Notes under the pieces: model-generated
The model's input: only the letters and a program-made list of their open reading frames with translations
Database searches by the model: none
Told to the model about the DNA's origin: nothing
Shown here: positions 8,108 to 17,009 of the stretch, one piece after another
Layout: the number at the start of each line of letters is the position of its first letter
Numbering within the stretch: position 1 is the stretch's first letter
Origin: Pseudonocardia terrae
GTDB lineage: Bacteria > Actinomycetota > Actinomycetes > Mycobacteriales > Pseudonocardiaceae
Direction of reading: 5' to 3'
Length of the DNA stretch: 64,000 nt
Assembly (NCBI RefSeq): GCF_021343995.1
Contig: NZ_JAJTTE010000006.1
Location: 124,001 to 188,000, forward strand
Translations under genes and position numbers: made by a program

Positions 8108-10278
8108 AGCCGTCCGTCGGGCCCGCCCTGCGTCGGTCGGTCCGGGTGTCGGTGCCGGCGCTCGTCGGCTTCTACAGCGGCCTGTACGGGCTGGGCGACT
8201 CCGTCGTCGCGCTCTACGCGCTGTTCACGGTGATCGCGCTCGGCGCGCTGTCCGAGGTCACCGGCCCGCCCGACCGCCGGGTGCGGACGTTCCTGGCCGC
8301 CGTCGCCGCCGGCGCCGTGCTGGTGACCCTCGGCACCCTGCTCGCGGTCTCGACCTGGGCCGCCGCGGGCGGGATGCTCGTCGTCGGGTTCGTGGTGGCC
8401 TACGCCGGGACGGGCGGGCCGCGGGTGGTCGGCGTCGCCACCGGGCTGCAGCTGCTCTACGTGCTCCCCTGCTTCCCGCCCTTCCGGCCGGACACCCTCG
8501 ACCAGCGGCTGCTCGGTCTGGTGCTCGGCGGTGCCCTGCTGATCGCCGCCGACCGGTGGCTGCTGCCCCGATCGGTGCCGACGCCGGTGCCGGACCATAT
8601 GGCCGTGCTCGCCGACGAGGTCGCCCGGTTCACCGGCGCGCTGGCCGACTCCCTCCGGATTCCCGCGGCGACCAGGCCGCAGGTCGCTCGGCACCGCGAC
8701 ATCCTGGAGTCGGCGGAGGACCTGCGGGTCACCCGGCTCCCCCGGGAGGAACGGCCGCTCGGGCCCGGGCGCCGGGACCGCAGCCTGCTCGCGACGGCCG
8801 CGGCGATCCGGGCGTCGGCCGATCGCTCGGTCGCGCTGGCCGAGCTGATGTCGGGGCCGGGCGAACCTCCGCACCCGCGGACCGCCGACCTCGTCGCGGA
8901 GTCCGGACGGGTCCTCGCCGGAGTGGCCCGGACCCTGCGGGCCGGGCAGGCCGTGCCGGTCGACGCGTCCGGGCTCGACGCCGCACTCGCCGCGCACAGC
9001 GCCGCCCGCATCCCCGGACCGGCCACGACGCTGCGGGCCGGGCTCGCCGCCGTCGCCCTCGCCGAGGACGCCCGGCTGGCCGCGCTCGCCGTCTCCGGCT
9101 GGTCCGGGGCGCCCCGCCCGCCGCCCGCACAGACGCCGCCGATGTTGTGGTTCCTGCACGTCGGGCCCGCGGAGCTGTGGTGGCGGCGGCTGCGGTCGCA
9201 CCTCACCCCGCGCTCGGTCTACCTGCAGAACGCCGTGCGGCTCGCGCTCGGCCTCGCCGTCGCCCGGGTCGTGGCCGGGGTCCTCGACCTGCAGCACGGC
9301 TTCTGGGTACTGCTCGCCACGCTCAGCCTGATGCGCACCTCGGCGTCGGCCGACCGGTCGGTGCTCGTCCGGGCGTTGGCCGGCACGCTCGTCGGCGCCG
9401 TCCTCGCCGCGGGGGTGCTGGTCCTCGCCGGCGACGACCGCTCCGTCTACGTCTGGCTGCTGCCGGTCGTCATGGTGGCGACGTTCGCGGCGGGTCCGCT
9501 GCTGGGGCTCGCCGCGGCCCAGGCCGGGTTCACGGTGCTGGTCGCGGCGCTGTTCGCCCAGCTCTCCCCGGCGACCTGGCACCTCGCCGAGGTCCGGCTC
9601 GTCGACGTCCTGGTCGGCGGGCTGGTCGGGGCGCTCATCGGCGCGGCGGTGTGGCCGCGCGGGGGCGGCGCGGAGGTCCGGCACGTGGCCGCGGACGCGT
9701 TGCGCGCGGTGGCCGACGACGCCGAGGAGGTCGCCGCGGTCCTGGCCAGGGCTCCCGTCATTGTCGCGGTGGCCGACGACCCCGGCCGGCTGCACATCAC
9801 AGCGGTCCTGCTCGAGCACGCGTACGTCCAGTACCGCACGGAGCCGATGCCGCGGGGCGCCGCAGGTCCGGACTGGCTGACCGTCGTGCTGGTGGTGCAC
9901 CGGCTCGACGCCTACGACGGCGCCCTCCGCGACCGCCATCCCGCGCTGCTCACCGCGGGCGCGGGCCCCGCCGATCCCGACTCGGACGCCCTGCGGGCGG
10001 CCGCCGCCGAGGTCGCCCGGGCCTACCGGCGCACCGCCGAGGCCGTCGACGCCGGCCGCGTGCCGGAGGCCCTCGCCGAGGAGTGCCGGGAACGGTTCAC
10101 GCCGCTCCCGCCGGAGGGCGACTCCCGGCTGCTCGACGGCTGGGGGTGGCTGCACGCCCTGTGCGACAACCTCGCCCGCGTCCGCCGCGCCCTCGCGGGC
10201 GACGCCGGCCCGCCGGTCACCGGCGACCGTCCCCGGTCCACGCCGGACCGCTCCCCCTCCTCGCCCTCGGACGGATGA
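8104..10278 (+). CDS. FUSC family membrane protein (putative aromatic-acid exporter-like)
   Basis: Membrane protein of 724 aa built as two blocks of several hydrophobic helices (about residues 1-165 and 365-525), each followed by a soluble helical region. The second block, with QNAVRLALGLAVARVVAG and LRTSASADRS-like sequence, is the FUSC/YccS-type domain of proton-driven exporters of phenolic acids or fusaric acid. Its GTG overlaps the zwf stop. Why it sits in a sugar-oxidation operon is unclear; the substrate is unknown. Confidence 0.82.
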   Translation: MKPSVGPALRRSVRVSVPALVGFYSGLYGLGDSVVALYALFTVIALGALSEVTGPPDRRVRTFLAAVAAGAVLVTLGTLLAVSTWAAAGGMLVVGFVVAYAGTGGPRVVGVATGLQLLYVLPCFPPFRPDTLDQRLLGLVLGGALLIAADRWLLPRSVPTPVPDHMAVLADEVARFTGALADSLRIPAATRPQVARHRDILESAEDLRVTRLPREERPLGPGRRDRSLLATAAAIRASADRSVALAELMSGPGEPPHPRTADLVAESGRVLAGVARTLRAGQAVPVDASGLDAALAAHSAARIPGPATTLRAGLAAVALAEDARLAALAVSGWSGAPRPPPAQTPPMLWFLHVGPAELWWRRLRSHLTPRSVYLQNAVRLALGLAVARVVAGVLDLQHGFWVLLATLSLMRTSASADRSVLVRALAGTLVGAVLAAGVLVLAGDDRSVYVWLLPVVMVATFAAGPLLGLAAAQAGFTVLVAALFAQLSPATWHLAEVRLVDVLVGGLVGALIGAAVWPRGGGAEVRHVAADALRAVADDAEEVAAVLARAPVIVAVADDPGRLHITAVLLEHAYVQYRTEPMPRGAAGPDWLTVVLVVHRLDAYDGALRDRHPALLTAGAGPADPDSDALRAAAAEVARAYRRTAEAVDAGRVPEALAEECRERFTPLPPEGDSRLLDGWGWLHALCDNLARVRRALAGDAGPPVTGDRPRSTPDRSPSSPSDG

Positions 10279-10373
10279 TCACGGTTTCGTATCGGAACCT
10301 CGCATCGCGGTTAGCGGGACCGTCCACTGCCGATTCCCGACGGGGGGCGACACTGTGGAGGAAACGGAACACC

Positions 10374-10529
10374 ATGATCATTCTCGGTCTGATCCTGCTC
10401 GTGGTGGGATTCCTGCTGAAGATATCCCTGCTGTGGATCATCGGCGTCATCCTGCTGGTCATCGGCGCCGTCCTGGCGATCCTCGGCGCAGCCGGCCGTG
10501 CAGTCGGCGGACGTAAGCACTATTTCTAG
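10374..10529 (+). CDS. DUF6131 family small hydrophobic membrane peptide
   Basis: A 51-residue peptide with two predicted hydrophobic helices (MIILGLILLVVGFLLK and IIGVILLVIGAVLAIL) and a basic tail GRAVGGRKHYF. Similar short peptides are widespread in actinomycetes as DUF6131; the function is not known. GTGGAGGAA lies upstream of the ATG. It is followed by a strong hairpin, so this is probably the last gene transcribed. Confidence 0.75.
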   Translation: MIILGLILLVVGFLLKISLLWIIGVILLVIGAVLAILGAAGRAVGGRKHYF

Positions 10530-10558
10530 GAGGCCCGTCCTCCCGACGTGGTTCACCC

Positions 10559-10594
10559 GCGGCCGTGCCGACACCCCGTTGTCGGCACGGCCGC
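10559..10594 (+). terminator. Strong terminator-like hairpin
   Basis: GGCCGTGCCGACA pairs with TGTCGGCACGGCC around a 6-base loop; two more flanking pairs make a 15-bp stem. There is no T-run, as is common in high-GC actinobacteria. It separates the DUF6131 gene from the next membrane-protein gene. Confidence 0.8.
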
Positions 10595-10699
10595 TCTCGT
10601 GTGCGCCCCGCCGCACCACCGACCACGGACTCACCGTCACCACCGCCCTCCCCCGGGTGCAGGATGGGAGGCACCGAAGGACCGGGGAAGGAGCGGGCG

Positions 10700-11119
10700 G
10701 TGAACCTCGCGGTCGGTGCGATCACGTTCGTGTGGCTGGGCATGGTGCTGGCCATCTCGTTCCTGGAGGCGCCCGTCAAGTTTCGCGCCCCCGGGATCAC
10801 GGTGCCGTTGGGGCTGGGCATCGGGCGGCTCGTGTTCCGTGCCCTGAACGTGGTCGAGGTCGTGCTGCTCGTGGGCATCGGCGTGGCGCTGCTCCTCGGC
10901 CCCCGGTCGGCGACGGTCGGGTGGACCACGGCCGCGGTCGCGCTCGTGCTCGTCCTGCAGCTCGCGGCCGTCCGGCCCGCTCTCAACGCCCGCACCCGGC
11001 GCGTCCTCGCCGGCGACCCGCACACCGGCTCGCGGGCCCACCTCGTCTACATCGCGCTGGAGCTGCTCAAGATCGCCGGGCTCGTCGTGCTCGGCCTCGC
11101 CGCGTACGCGGTCGTCTGA
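10700..11119 (+). CDS. Conserved four-helix membrane protein of unknown function
   Basis: A 139-residue protein with about four hydrophobic segments: VGAITFVWLGMVLAISF, a segment around VVEVVLLVGIGVALLLG, TTAAVALVLVLQLAAV and LLKIAGLVVLGLAAYAVV. A short loop, EAPVKFRAPGITVPLGLGIGRLVFRALN, resembles that of TMEM205/DUF4149-like proteins, but I do not recognise it firmly. GGAGCGGGCG precedes the GTG. It converges on the DUF1275 gene. Confidence 0.7.
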   Translation: MNLAVGAITFVWLGMVLAISFLEAPVKFRAPGITVPLGLGIGRLVFRALNVVEVVLLVGIGVALLLGPRSATVGWTTAAVALVLVLQLAAVRPALNARTRRVLAGDPHTGSRAHLVYIALELLKIAGLVVLGLAAYAVV

Positions 11120-11131
11120 ATCGCGGAGGCC

Positions 11132-11833
11132 TCACCCCTCCCAGTCCGGCCCCCGCCGCAGCAGCGCGTGCGCCGCGATCCCGACGCCCGCGAGCAGCAC
11201 GAGGATCAGGGCGAACGCAGGGACGTCGCCGACGGTGCGCACCACGACCCCGCCCACGATCGCACCGGCGAGCAGGCTGAGCACCGCCGACACCCGCCGC
11301 AGCACCGTCTCCCGCGTCGAGTGCGTGCGGTCCGCGACGAGCCCCGTCATCGACATCCCGATGACGCTGGTGGTGAGGTCCGGGACCGCGATCCGGCGCC
11401 CCACCGCGTTCTGCAGGCCCATGGCCACGGCCGCGATCACGGCCACCGCCAGGGTCGGGGCGGAGTCGACCACCGGCGGGTGGACGGCCACCACGACGAG
11501 GCAGACCGCCAGCAGCACCCACTCGACCAGCACCGTGACCCGAAGCAGCCCGCCCCGCCCGTCGATCCGGTCGATGAGGAACCCCGCCGCCGTCGCGCCG
11601 GTCAGGAACCCCACCAGGGCGGACAGTGAGGTGCGGAGGGAGAACCCGGGCGCACCCGAGATCGCGAAGCCGGTGATCACGACGTTGCCGGTCATGTTGG
11701 CCACGAAGACCCGGCCGAGCGTGAGCAGGCTGATCGCGTCCATCACGCCGGTGACCATGGTGAGGACGAGCAGCAGCACCGGGAGGGACCCGTGGCGTTC
11801 GCCGGCGAGGAGCAACCGCGGGCCGCCCGTCAT
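11132..11833 (-). CDS. DUF1275 (YoaK) family membrane protein
   Basis: Predicted inner-membrane protein of 233 aa. The family signature is visible: GVMDAISLLTLGRVFVANMTGN near the N-terminus and AMGLQNAVGRRIAVPDLTTSVIGMSMTG in the middle. About six hydrophobic helices are seen. Function is unknown for the family. Confidence 0.88.
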   Translation of the reverse strand: MTGGPRLLLAGERHGSLPVLLLVLTMVTGVMDAISLLTLGRVFVANMTGNVVITGFAISGAPGFSLRTSLSALVGFLTGATAAGFLIDRIDGRGGLLRVTVLVEWVLLAVCLVVVAVHPPVVDSAPTLAVAVIAAVAMGLQNAVGRRIAVPDLTTSVIGMSMTGLVADRTHSTRETVLRRVSAVLSLLAGAIVGGVVVRTVGDVPAFALILVLLAGVGIAAHALLRRGPDWEG

Positions 11834-12155
11834 ACGGGGAGTGAATCAGGCCCGGGCCGTGCGGGGAAGGGTCAGCGCCGCGGACCCCGCCGCGCCAGGG
11901 AGCCGATCAACGGCACCAGCACCAGCACCCGGGCGAGCGCCCCGCCCGCCGGGCGCGGCCCGCACCGGGGGCCGCTCAGGTCCTTCAGTATCCGCGCCAC
12001 CGGCGCCACCGCCTCCCGACGTCTCGACCGTCGAAGCGTCGAGGCGGCGCCGGTGGGCCGCAACTCGATCTTGCCCCCGGCTGCGTGCGCCGCCACCCTG
12101 GACGCGGGCTCTCCGAACAGTGGCGCGGACCGGCCCGGCGCAGTCCGGGACCGGA
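11834..12155. other. Non-coding stretch with nothing recognised
   Basis: These 322 bases lie between the start of the DUF1275 gene and the stop of the PadR gene. I see no start with a ribosome site, no recognisable protein fragment and no strong hairpin. It should hold the DUF1275 promoter. Confidence 0.5.
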
Positions 12156-12569
12156 TCAGCGGGCGGCGCGTCCGGCCCCGGGGCGGGCGTGGGCCCCGTC
12201 GTGCCCGCCATCCGGCACCTCCTCGGCGCCGGGCGGGCAGGCCGTCGAGCGCTCGTAGCGGTCGAGGAAGAGGTGGAGGGCGTCGTCGACCTGACGCAGC
12301 TCGGCGGCCTGCAGGTCGAGGAAGGCCTCGCCCTCCCCGGTCAGGCGGTAGGTGCGGCGGGCCGGCCCGGCCTTCGGGATGGACCACTGCGAGCGCACCA
12401 GGCCGCGCCGCTCCAGGCCGCGGAGCGCGCGGTAGACCCCCCCGGAGTCCCCCTCCCCGTCGTGCAGGGGGCCGAGCCGGGAGACGAGCTCGTAGCCGTG
12501 GTCGGCCTGCTCGCGCAGCAGCAGGAGCAGGCAGGGTTGCAGGAAGTTGCGCGGTTCGAGCACGGCCAT
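12156..12569 (-). CDS. PadR family transcriptional regulator
   Basis: A 137-residue winged-helix regulator. The PadR pattern NFLQPCLLLLLREQADHGYELVSRL leads to the wing GGVYRALRGLERRGLVRSQW and TYRLTGEGEAFL, followed by a short C-terminal dimer helix. It ends in a Gly/His/Arg-rich tail. GGGAG lies a few bases before the ATG. It sits 86 bp downstream of the PAP2 phosphatase gene on the same strand. The target is unknown. Confidence 0.88.
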   Translation of the reverse strand: MAVLEPRNFLQPCLLLLLREQADHGYELVSRLGPLHDGEGDSGGVYRALRGLERRGLVRSQWSIPKAGPARRTYRLTGEGEAFLDLQAAELRQVDDALHLFLDRYERSTACPPGAEEVPDGGHDGAHARPGAGRAAR

Positions 12570-12655
12570 GCGGGCTCCCGGGACGTCGGCGGTGGTGAAC
12601 GCCTTCGACAAGCGATACTGGCCGCCTGTGACCTGCAGCACAAGTGCCGGAGCGA

Positions 12656-13501
12656 TCAGAGGAGCGCGGGCGTCCCGTCCCGCCGGACCGGGGCACGCCC
12701 GGTCGTCAGCGCATGCAACGCCGCCAGGCAGACGGCCAGCCACGCGCCCCCGAGGCACCACCCGGCCAGCACGTCCGTGAACCAGTGGACGCCCAGGTAG
12801 AGCCGGGAGACCCCGATGAGGACGATCGTCGCGGCGGCCGCGCCGAGCGCCGCCACGCGCACGAGGACCCGGCGCACGAGCCGGGCCGCGACGATCGCGA
12901 CCACCCCGACGATCACGATCGACCCCAGCGCGTGCCCGGACGGCAGCGACGGGTCGAACTGGGGCACCAGCTGCGTGGCCAGCGGCGGCCGCTGCCGGGC
13001 GTAGAAGTCCTTGAAGGCGGGCACGAGCACGGCGACCCCGGCGCTCGCGACGGTGACCGTGGCGGCCTCCCACCAGTGCCGCCGCCACACGAGCAGCGCC
13101 ACGGCGACGAGGGCCAGCACCATCGTGCCGAGGGTGCCGCCGTAGCGGCTGGCGGACTCCATGACCACGGTCCAGTCGGGCACCCGGTGCGCGATGAGCC
13201 AGGACAGCACCGGCCGGTCGGCGGCGGCCAGCCCGTCGTGGTCCGCGACCGAGTCGACGACCGTCGCCTGCGCCGTGAACAGCGCCGACGCGACACCGGT
13301 CCCCCACACCGCCGGCCGGTGCAGCACCCTGCGGGCCGGGGCGGCCATCGCCCCGAGGGCGGGCAGCCCGGGCAGCGGGGCGTCCCCGGTGCCGGTCGTG
13401 CCCCGCAGTCCCACGCGGTGGGCGCACAGCGCGACCGCGACCAGCAGCCAGCACACCCAGACCAGCGCCCCGGCGCCCTGCTGGAGATCGGCGAACCGCA
13501 C
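12656..13501 (-). CDS. PAP2 family membrane phosphatase
   Basis: Integral membrane acid phosphatase of about 281 aa, acting on lipid pyrophosphates or phosphatidic acid at the outer face. All three motifs are present: KDFYARQRPP, PSGHALGS and SRLYLGVHWFTDVLAG. About six hydrophobic helices are seen. I chose the GTG preceded by GAGGGAGC rather than the longer upstream frame, which crosses tandem repeats and lacks membrane character. A 20-bp direct repeat lies 70-110 bp upstream. Confidence 0.9.
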   Translation of the reverse strand: MRFADLQQGAGALVWVCWLLVAVALCAHRVGLRGTTGTGDAPLPGLPALGAMAAPARRVLHRPAVWGTGVASALFTAQATVVDSVADHDGLAAADRPVLSWLIAHRVPDWTVVMESASRYGGTLGTMVLALVAVALLVWRRHWWEAATVTVASAGVAVLVPAFKDFYARQRPPLATQLVPQFDPSLPSGHALGSIVIVGVVAIVAARLVRRVLVRVAALGAAAATIVLIGVSRLYLGVHWFTDVLAGWCLGGAWLAVCLAALHALTTGRAPVRRDGTPALL

Positions 13502-13571
13502 GGTGTGCTCCCTCGTCCTCGCGATGTCCCCGCCGGCGGGCGGGATCCGATGCCGAGGAGTGTGCGCCGCC

Positions 13572-13611
13572 GATGCTGTAGCGCCGCTGAGGATGCTGTA
13601 GCTCCGCTGAG
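13572..13611. repeat. Tandem 20-bp direct repeat in the PAP2 upstream region
   Basis: GATGCTGTAGCGCCGCTGAG is followed immediately by GATGCTGTAGCTCCGCTGAG, with one mismatch. On the minus strand each unit contains CTCAGC and CTACAGC. The 20-bp period is two helical turns, the layout expected for tandem binding of an OmpR-type response regulator dimer (inference). An OmpR-type regulator gene lies 1.3 kb away. Confidence 0.85.
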
Positions 13612-13676
13612 AGACCGGCCGGAAGCCCGCCAGGCGACCGACGCCGGTGCACGGATCGCGGGTCGTGCGGATTATT

Positions 13677-13719
13677 GCGTGCTGGGCCCGGGGTGCCCCT
13701 CCGTCCGGGCCCAGCACGC
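13677..13719. terminator. Strong 15-bp hairpin between divergent genes
   Basis: GCGTGCTGGGCCCGG and CCGGGCCCAGCACGC are perfectly complementary around a 13-base loop. The strength is terminator-like, yet it lies between the divergent PAP2 and MerR genes where no gene should end. It may be a 5'-leader attenuator for the MerR gene, the end of an unseen transcript, or a boundary element. Confidence 0.7.
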
Positions 13720-13917
13720 GGGGCAGGCATCGTCGGCTCCCCAGCGACGATGCCGTGGTCTGCGCCGGTTCGGGGTGGGTACCGCACCGGCCTGGTGTCA
13801 GTGGTAGTCACCGGAGGGCGGGCCTGTCCACGGAGTAGTAGATTCCCGGCCCGCGCCGTCCAGGTTCGGGCCGGAAGGCCCTGGGTACGCCGAAGGTCCG
13901 CGAGGAGGGTGACCGAG

Positions 13918-14787
13918 GTGGACGGCAACGTCGGCGGCGGGGCGTGTCCCGGCCCCGCAGGCGTGTCCATAGGGACGGCGGCGGACTACGTGGGGGTCTC
14001 GGTCGAGACCCTGCGCGCCTGGCAGCGGCGCTACGGCGTCGGCGCCAGCGCGGTGACCCCGGGCGGCCATCGCCGCTACACCTTCGACGACCTGGTCCGG
14101 CTGCGGACGGTGCACGACCTGGTCGAGGCGGGTGAGTCCACCGCCACGGCCGTGCGGGCCGTGCAGGGCCCGCGGCAGCCGCAGGTCGCGCCCGATCCCG
14201 ACGTGTCGGCGGCGCGGCGGCTGGCGGGCGCCTGCATGGAGCTCGACGGGTACGCCGCCCGCCAGCTCGTCGGCATCGCCCTGGCCGCCGACGGGGTGGT
14301 CCGGACCTGGGAGGCCCTGATCCGGCCGGCCTTCACCACATTGGAACGCCTGCCGCTGCCCCCGGCCCGCACGGTCGGGGCCGAGCACCTGCTCTCGCAC
14401 GTCGTGCTGGGGACGCTGGGCGCGCGGGTGGGCCGCGAGCCGCGGGACCGCTCCGCCGTCGTGCTGGCCTGCGCCCCCGCGGAGCAGCACGAGCTGCCGA
14501 TGGCGGTGCTCGCGGCCGCTCTCGCGGAGCGCGCGATGCGGGCGACCCTGCTCGGCAGCCGCACGCCGGCGGCCACCGTGGCCGCCGCCGCCGTCATGCC
14601 CACTTCCGTGCGGGTCGTCCTCTATGCACACCTGCAGCTCGACGACCCGGGCGGGGTGATCCACTCGTTGCCCGATCCCACCGCTGTGGTCGCGGCCGGC
14701 CCCGCCTGGGACGGCGTACCGCTCGACCCGGCCGTCCGGGTCTGCAACGACCTGTCGGACTGCCTCTCCATGCTGAGGCCCGGGTGA
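13918..14787 (+). CDS. MerR family regulator with B12-binding-like domain (CarH/LitR-like)
   Basis: A 289-residue protein with a MerR HTH (SIGTAADYVGVSVETLRAWQRRYGV, then TPGGHRRYTFDDLVRLR) and a C-terminal region like the adenosylcobalamin-binding domain of CarH/LitR photoreceptors. A helical subdomain ends in AEHLLSH (the EH of the Wx9EH motif), and AEQHELP matches the DxHxxG cobalt-ligand loop in its His. The Trp of Wx9EH is replaced by Pro and the loop Gly by Pro, so B12 binding or light response may be lost or changed. GAGGAGG lies nine bases before the chosen GTG; another GTG is nine bases upstream. Confidence 0.78.
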   Translation: MDGNVGGGACPGPAGVSIGTAADYVGVSVETLRAWQRRYGVGASAVTPGGHRRYTFDDLVRLRTVHDLVEAGESTATAVRAVQGPRQPQVAPDPDVSAARRLAGACMELDGYAARQLVGIALAADGVVRTWEALIRPAFTTLERLPLPPARTVGAEHLLSHVVLGTLGARVGREPRDRSAVVLACAPAEQHELPMAVLAAALAERAMRATLLGSRTPAATVAAAAVMPTSVRVVLYAHLQLDDPGGVIHSLPDPTAVVAAGPAWDGVPLDPAVRVCNDLSDCLSMLRPG

Positions 14788-14869
14788 CCGAGGGGCGCCG
14801 CCCCCCGCGCCCTGCGCAGCCACCGGCCGGGGCCGCACCGCGTGTGGCGAACGCCGTTAGCATCGCCGG

Positions 14870-15604
14870 ATGGCCTCGGTGCTGGTGGTGGAGGACGACG
14901 GCACGATCGGCGACGTCGTGGCCTCCAGCCTGCGGTCCCACGGCTACGCGGTGGAGCTGGCGCGCACGGGTGCGGCGGCCCTCGAGGCGGCCCGCGGCCG
15001 GGGGTTCGACCTCGTCCTGCTCGACCTCGGGCTGCCCGACCTCGACGGTGTGGAGGTCTGCCGCCGGCTGCGACAGCACCTGCCCGCCGCGGTGATCGTG
15101 ATGCTGACGGCGCGGCGGGCCGAGATGGACGTCGTCGTCGGCCTCGACGCGGGTGCCGACGACTACCTGACCAAGCCCGTCCGGTTGCACGAGCTGCTCG
15201 CCCGCATCCGCGCCCACCTGCGCCGCGCCGGGCCCCCCGCGGCGCCCTCGGTGGTGCAGCTGGGCGACCTGAGCCTCGACGTCGGCGGCCGGCGGGTGCT
15301 GGTGCAGGGCCGGGAGCTGGCATTGCGCAGCAAGGAGTTCGACCTCCTCGCGCGGCTGGCCCGCGAGCCCGACACCGCCGTGAGCCGGGAGACGCTGATG
15401 GCCGACGTCTGGGACGAGCACTGGCACGGCCCCACCCGCACGCTCGATGTGCACGTCGCGTCGCTGCGCCGGCGCATCGCCTCCTGCGGCGGGGCGCGGG
15501 TCCCCCGGATCACCACGCTGCGCGGGCACGGCTACCGGCTGGAGCACCCCGACCGCACGCCGGGCGACGCCGCAGCGGAGGGCCGGTCCGGTGCGCCGGG
15601 CTGA
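14870..15604 (+). CDS. OmpR family two-component response regulator
   Basis: A 244-residue regulator. The receiver domain has acidic pair E8/D9/D10, phosphoacceptor Asp52 (LVLLDLGLPD) and the switch Lys in DDYLTKPVRL. The winged-helix domain contains RSKEFDLLARLAREPDTAVSRETL and RTLDVHVASLRRRI. The 3' end overlaps the start of its sensor kinase. It may bind the 20-bp direct repeat upstream of PAP2 (inference). Confidence 0.95.
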   Translation: MASVLVVEDDGTIGDVVASSLRSHGYAVELARTGAAALEAARGRGFDLVLLDLGLPDLDGVEVCRRLRQHLPAAVIVMLTARRAEMDVVVGLDAGADDYLTKPVRLHELLARIRAHLRRAGPPAAPSVVQLGDLSLDVGGRRVLVQGRELALRSKEFDLLARLAREPDTAVSRETLMADVWDEHWHGPTRTLDVHVASLRRRIASCGGARVPRITTLRGHGYRLEHPDRTPGDAAAEGRSGAPG

Positions 15605-16976
15605 CCGCGGACGGCCCGGCCCGGTGCGCCGGCGGCTGGTCGTCCTCACGCTCGTCACGGCGGCGATCGCCGTGGGGCTCTTCGGGATCCCGCTCGCCGT
15701 CGGGCTGGTGCAGTACAGCCTGGAGGACCAGGAGTCGGTGCTGCAGCGGACCGCCAGCCTCACCGCACGGTCCGTGCAGAGCGAGCTGGCCCACGGCGAC
15801 GCGCCGACAGTGCTGCCCGACCTCCCGGCCGACGTCGTCCTCGGGGTCTACGACGGCGACCGCGACCTCGTCCTCGGTGACGGCCCCGAGCCCGCCGGCG
15901 ACGAGATCGGCCGGGCGCTCGACGGCCGGGGCTCGCACGCCACCGTCGACGGGACCATCGTCGTCACGGTCCCGGTGACCGGGCGGCACGGCCCGGACGG
16001 CGCCGTCCGGGCCGCGATGCCGGTCTCGGCGGTCTATGCCGGGCTCGTCCCCGTCTGGCTCGCGATGGCCGGGCTGGCGGCGGCGGTGCTGGTCACGGTG
16101 TGGCGGCTCGCCCGGCGCCAGGCCCGCCGGCTCGCCACGCCGCTGGAGGACCTCGCCGGCGCCGCGCGCCGGCTCGGCGAGGGCGACTTCAGCGTCCGCA
16201 CCGGCCGGGCGGGCGTCGCGGAGATCGACGAGGTGGGCGGGGCGCTGGACAGCACCGCCGAGCGGCTCGACGCGCTGCTGGCCCGCGAGCGCGCGTTCTC
16301 CCAGGACGCCTCCCACCAGCTGCGCACCCCGCTCACCGGGCTGCGCCTGCGCCTGGAGGCCGCACTCGACCGGCCCGACGCCGACCTGAAGGCGGCCCTG
16401 GTGGCCGGGATCGCCGAGGCCGACCGACTCGAGCGCACGATCGACGAGCTGCTCCAGCTCGCCCGGGAACGCACCGGGCGCAGCGGGCCGACGGACGTGG
16501 GCGCGCTGGTCCGGGAGCTCGAACCGGCACGGGCGGAACGGCTGGCGGCCTCCGGGCGCGGGCTGGTCCTCGACGTGGCCGCGGCGCTCCCGCCGGCGGC
16601 CGCCTCGGGGGCGGCGATCCGGCAGATCCTGGGCGTGCTGCTGGACAACGCCGAGGTCCACGGGTCCGGCACCGTGCGGATCGTGGTGCGCGAGTCCGGC
16701 GAGGCGCTGGCCGTCGACGTCACCGACGAGGGCGCCGGCCCCGGCCCCGACCCGTTCGCCGCCCCGCCGGAGCGGCGGGCGGCCGGGCACGGGATCGGGC
16801 TCCCGCTGGCCCGCCGGCTCGCCGAGGCGGAGGGCGGGCGGCTGGTGCTGAGCCGCGCGGTGCCGCCGGTGTTCACGCTGTTCGTAGCGGCGACCTGGCC
16901 GGACCCTGCGGTCGAGGACGGGCCCGACACAGCGACCGGGTCCGAGCCGCTCGACGAGCTCTCCCTCGGCCGGTGA
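15591..16976 (+). CDS. Sensor histidine kinase
   Basis: Membrane kinase of 461 aa partnering the preceding regulator. It has two transmembrane helices (LVVLTLVTAAIAVGLFGIPLAVGL and LVPVWLAMAGLAAAVLVTVW) around an extracellular sensor region of about 120 residues, then HAMP, the phosphoacceptor His in SQDASHQLRTPLTGLRLRL, and an ATPase domain with LLDNAEVHG, a degenerate DEGAGPG and GHGIGLPLARRLAEAEGG. The GTG overlaps the regulator gene. The signal is unknown. Confidence 0.93.
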   Translation: MRRADRGRPGPVRRRLVVLTLVTAAIAVGLFGIPLAVGLVQYSLEDQESVLQRTASLTARSVQSELAHGDAPTVLPDLPADVVLGVYDGDRDLVLGDGPEPAGDEIGRALDGRGSHATVDGTIVVTVPVTGRHGPDGAVRAAMPVSAVYAGLVPVWLAMAGLAAAVLVTVWRLARRQARRLATPLEDLAGAARRLGEGDFSVRTGRAGVAEIDEVGGALDSTAERLDALLARERAFSQDASHQLRTPLTGLRLRLEAALDRPDADLKAALVAGIAEADRLERTIDELLQLARERTGRSGPTDVGALVRELEPARAERLAASGRGLVLDVAAALPPAAASGAAIRQILGVLLDNAEVHGSGTVRIVVRESGEALAVDVTDEGAGPGPDPFAAPPERRAAGHGIGLPLARRLAEAEGGRLVLSRAVPPVFTLFVAATWPDPAVEDGPDTATGSEPLDELSLGR

Positions 16977-17009
16977 CCGCTCTCGACCCCCTGCCGCCCG
17001 GGACCGGGG

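Noticed and set aside
7963..10155. Long open frame antisense to the FUSC gene
   Set aside because: Composition is Arg/Gly/His-rich with no domain; the plus-strand FUSC protein has clear membrane helices and coupled start.
10374..10529. DUF6131 peptide as a bacteriocin
   Set aside because: Two-helix membrane peptide of a widespread family, no immunity, protease or transporter gene beside it.
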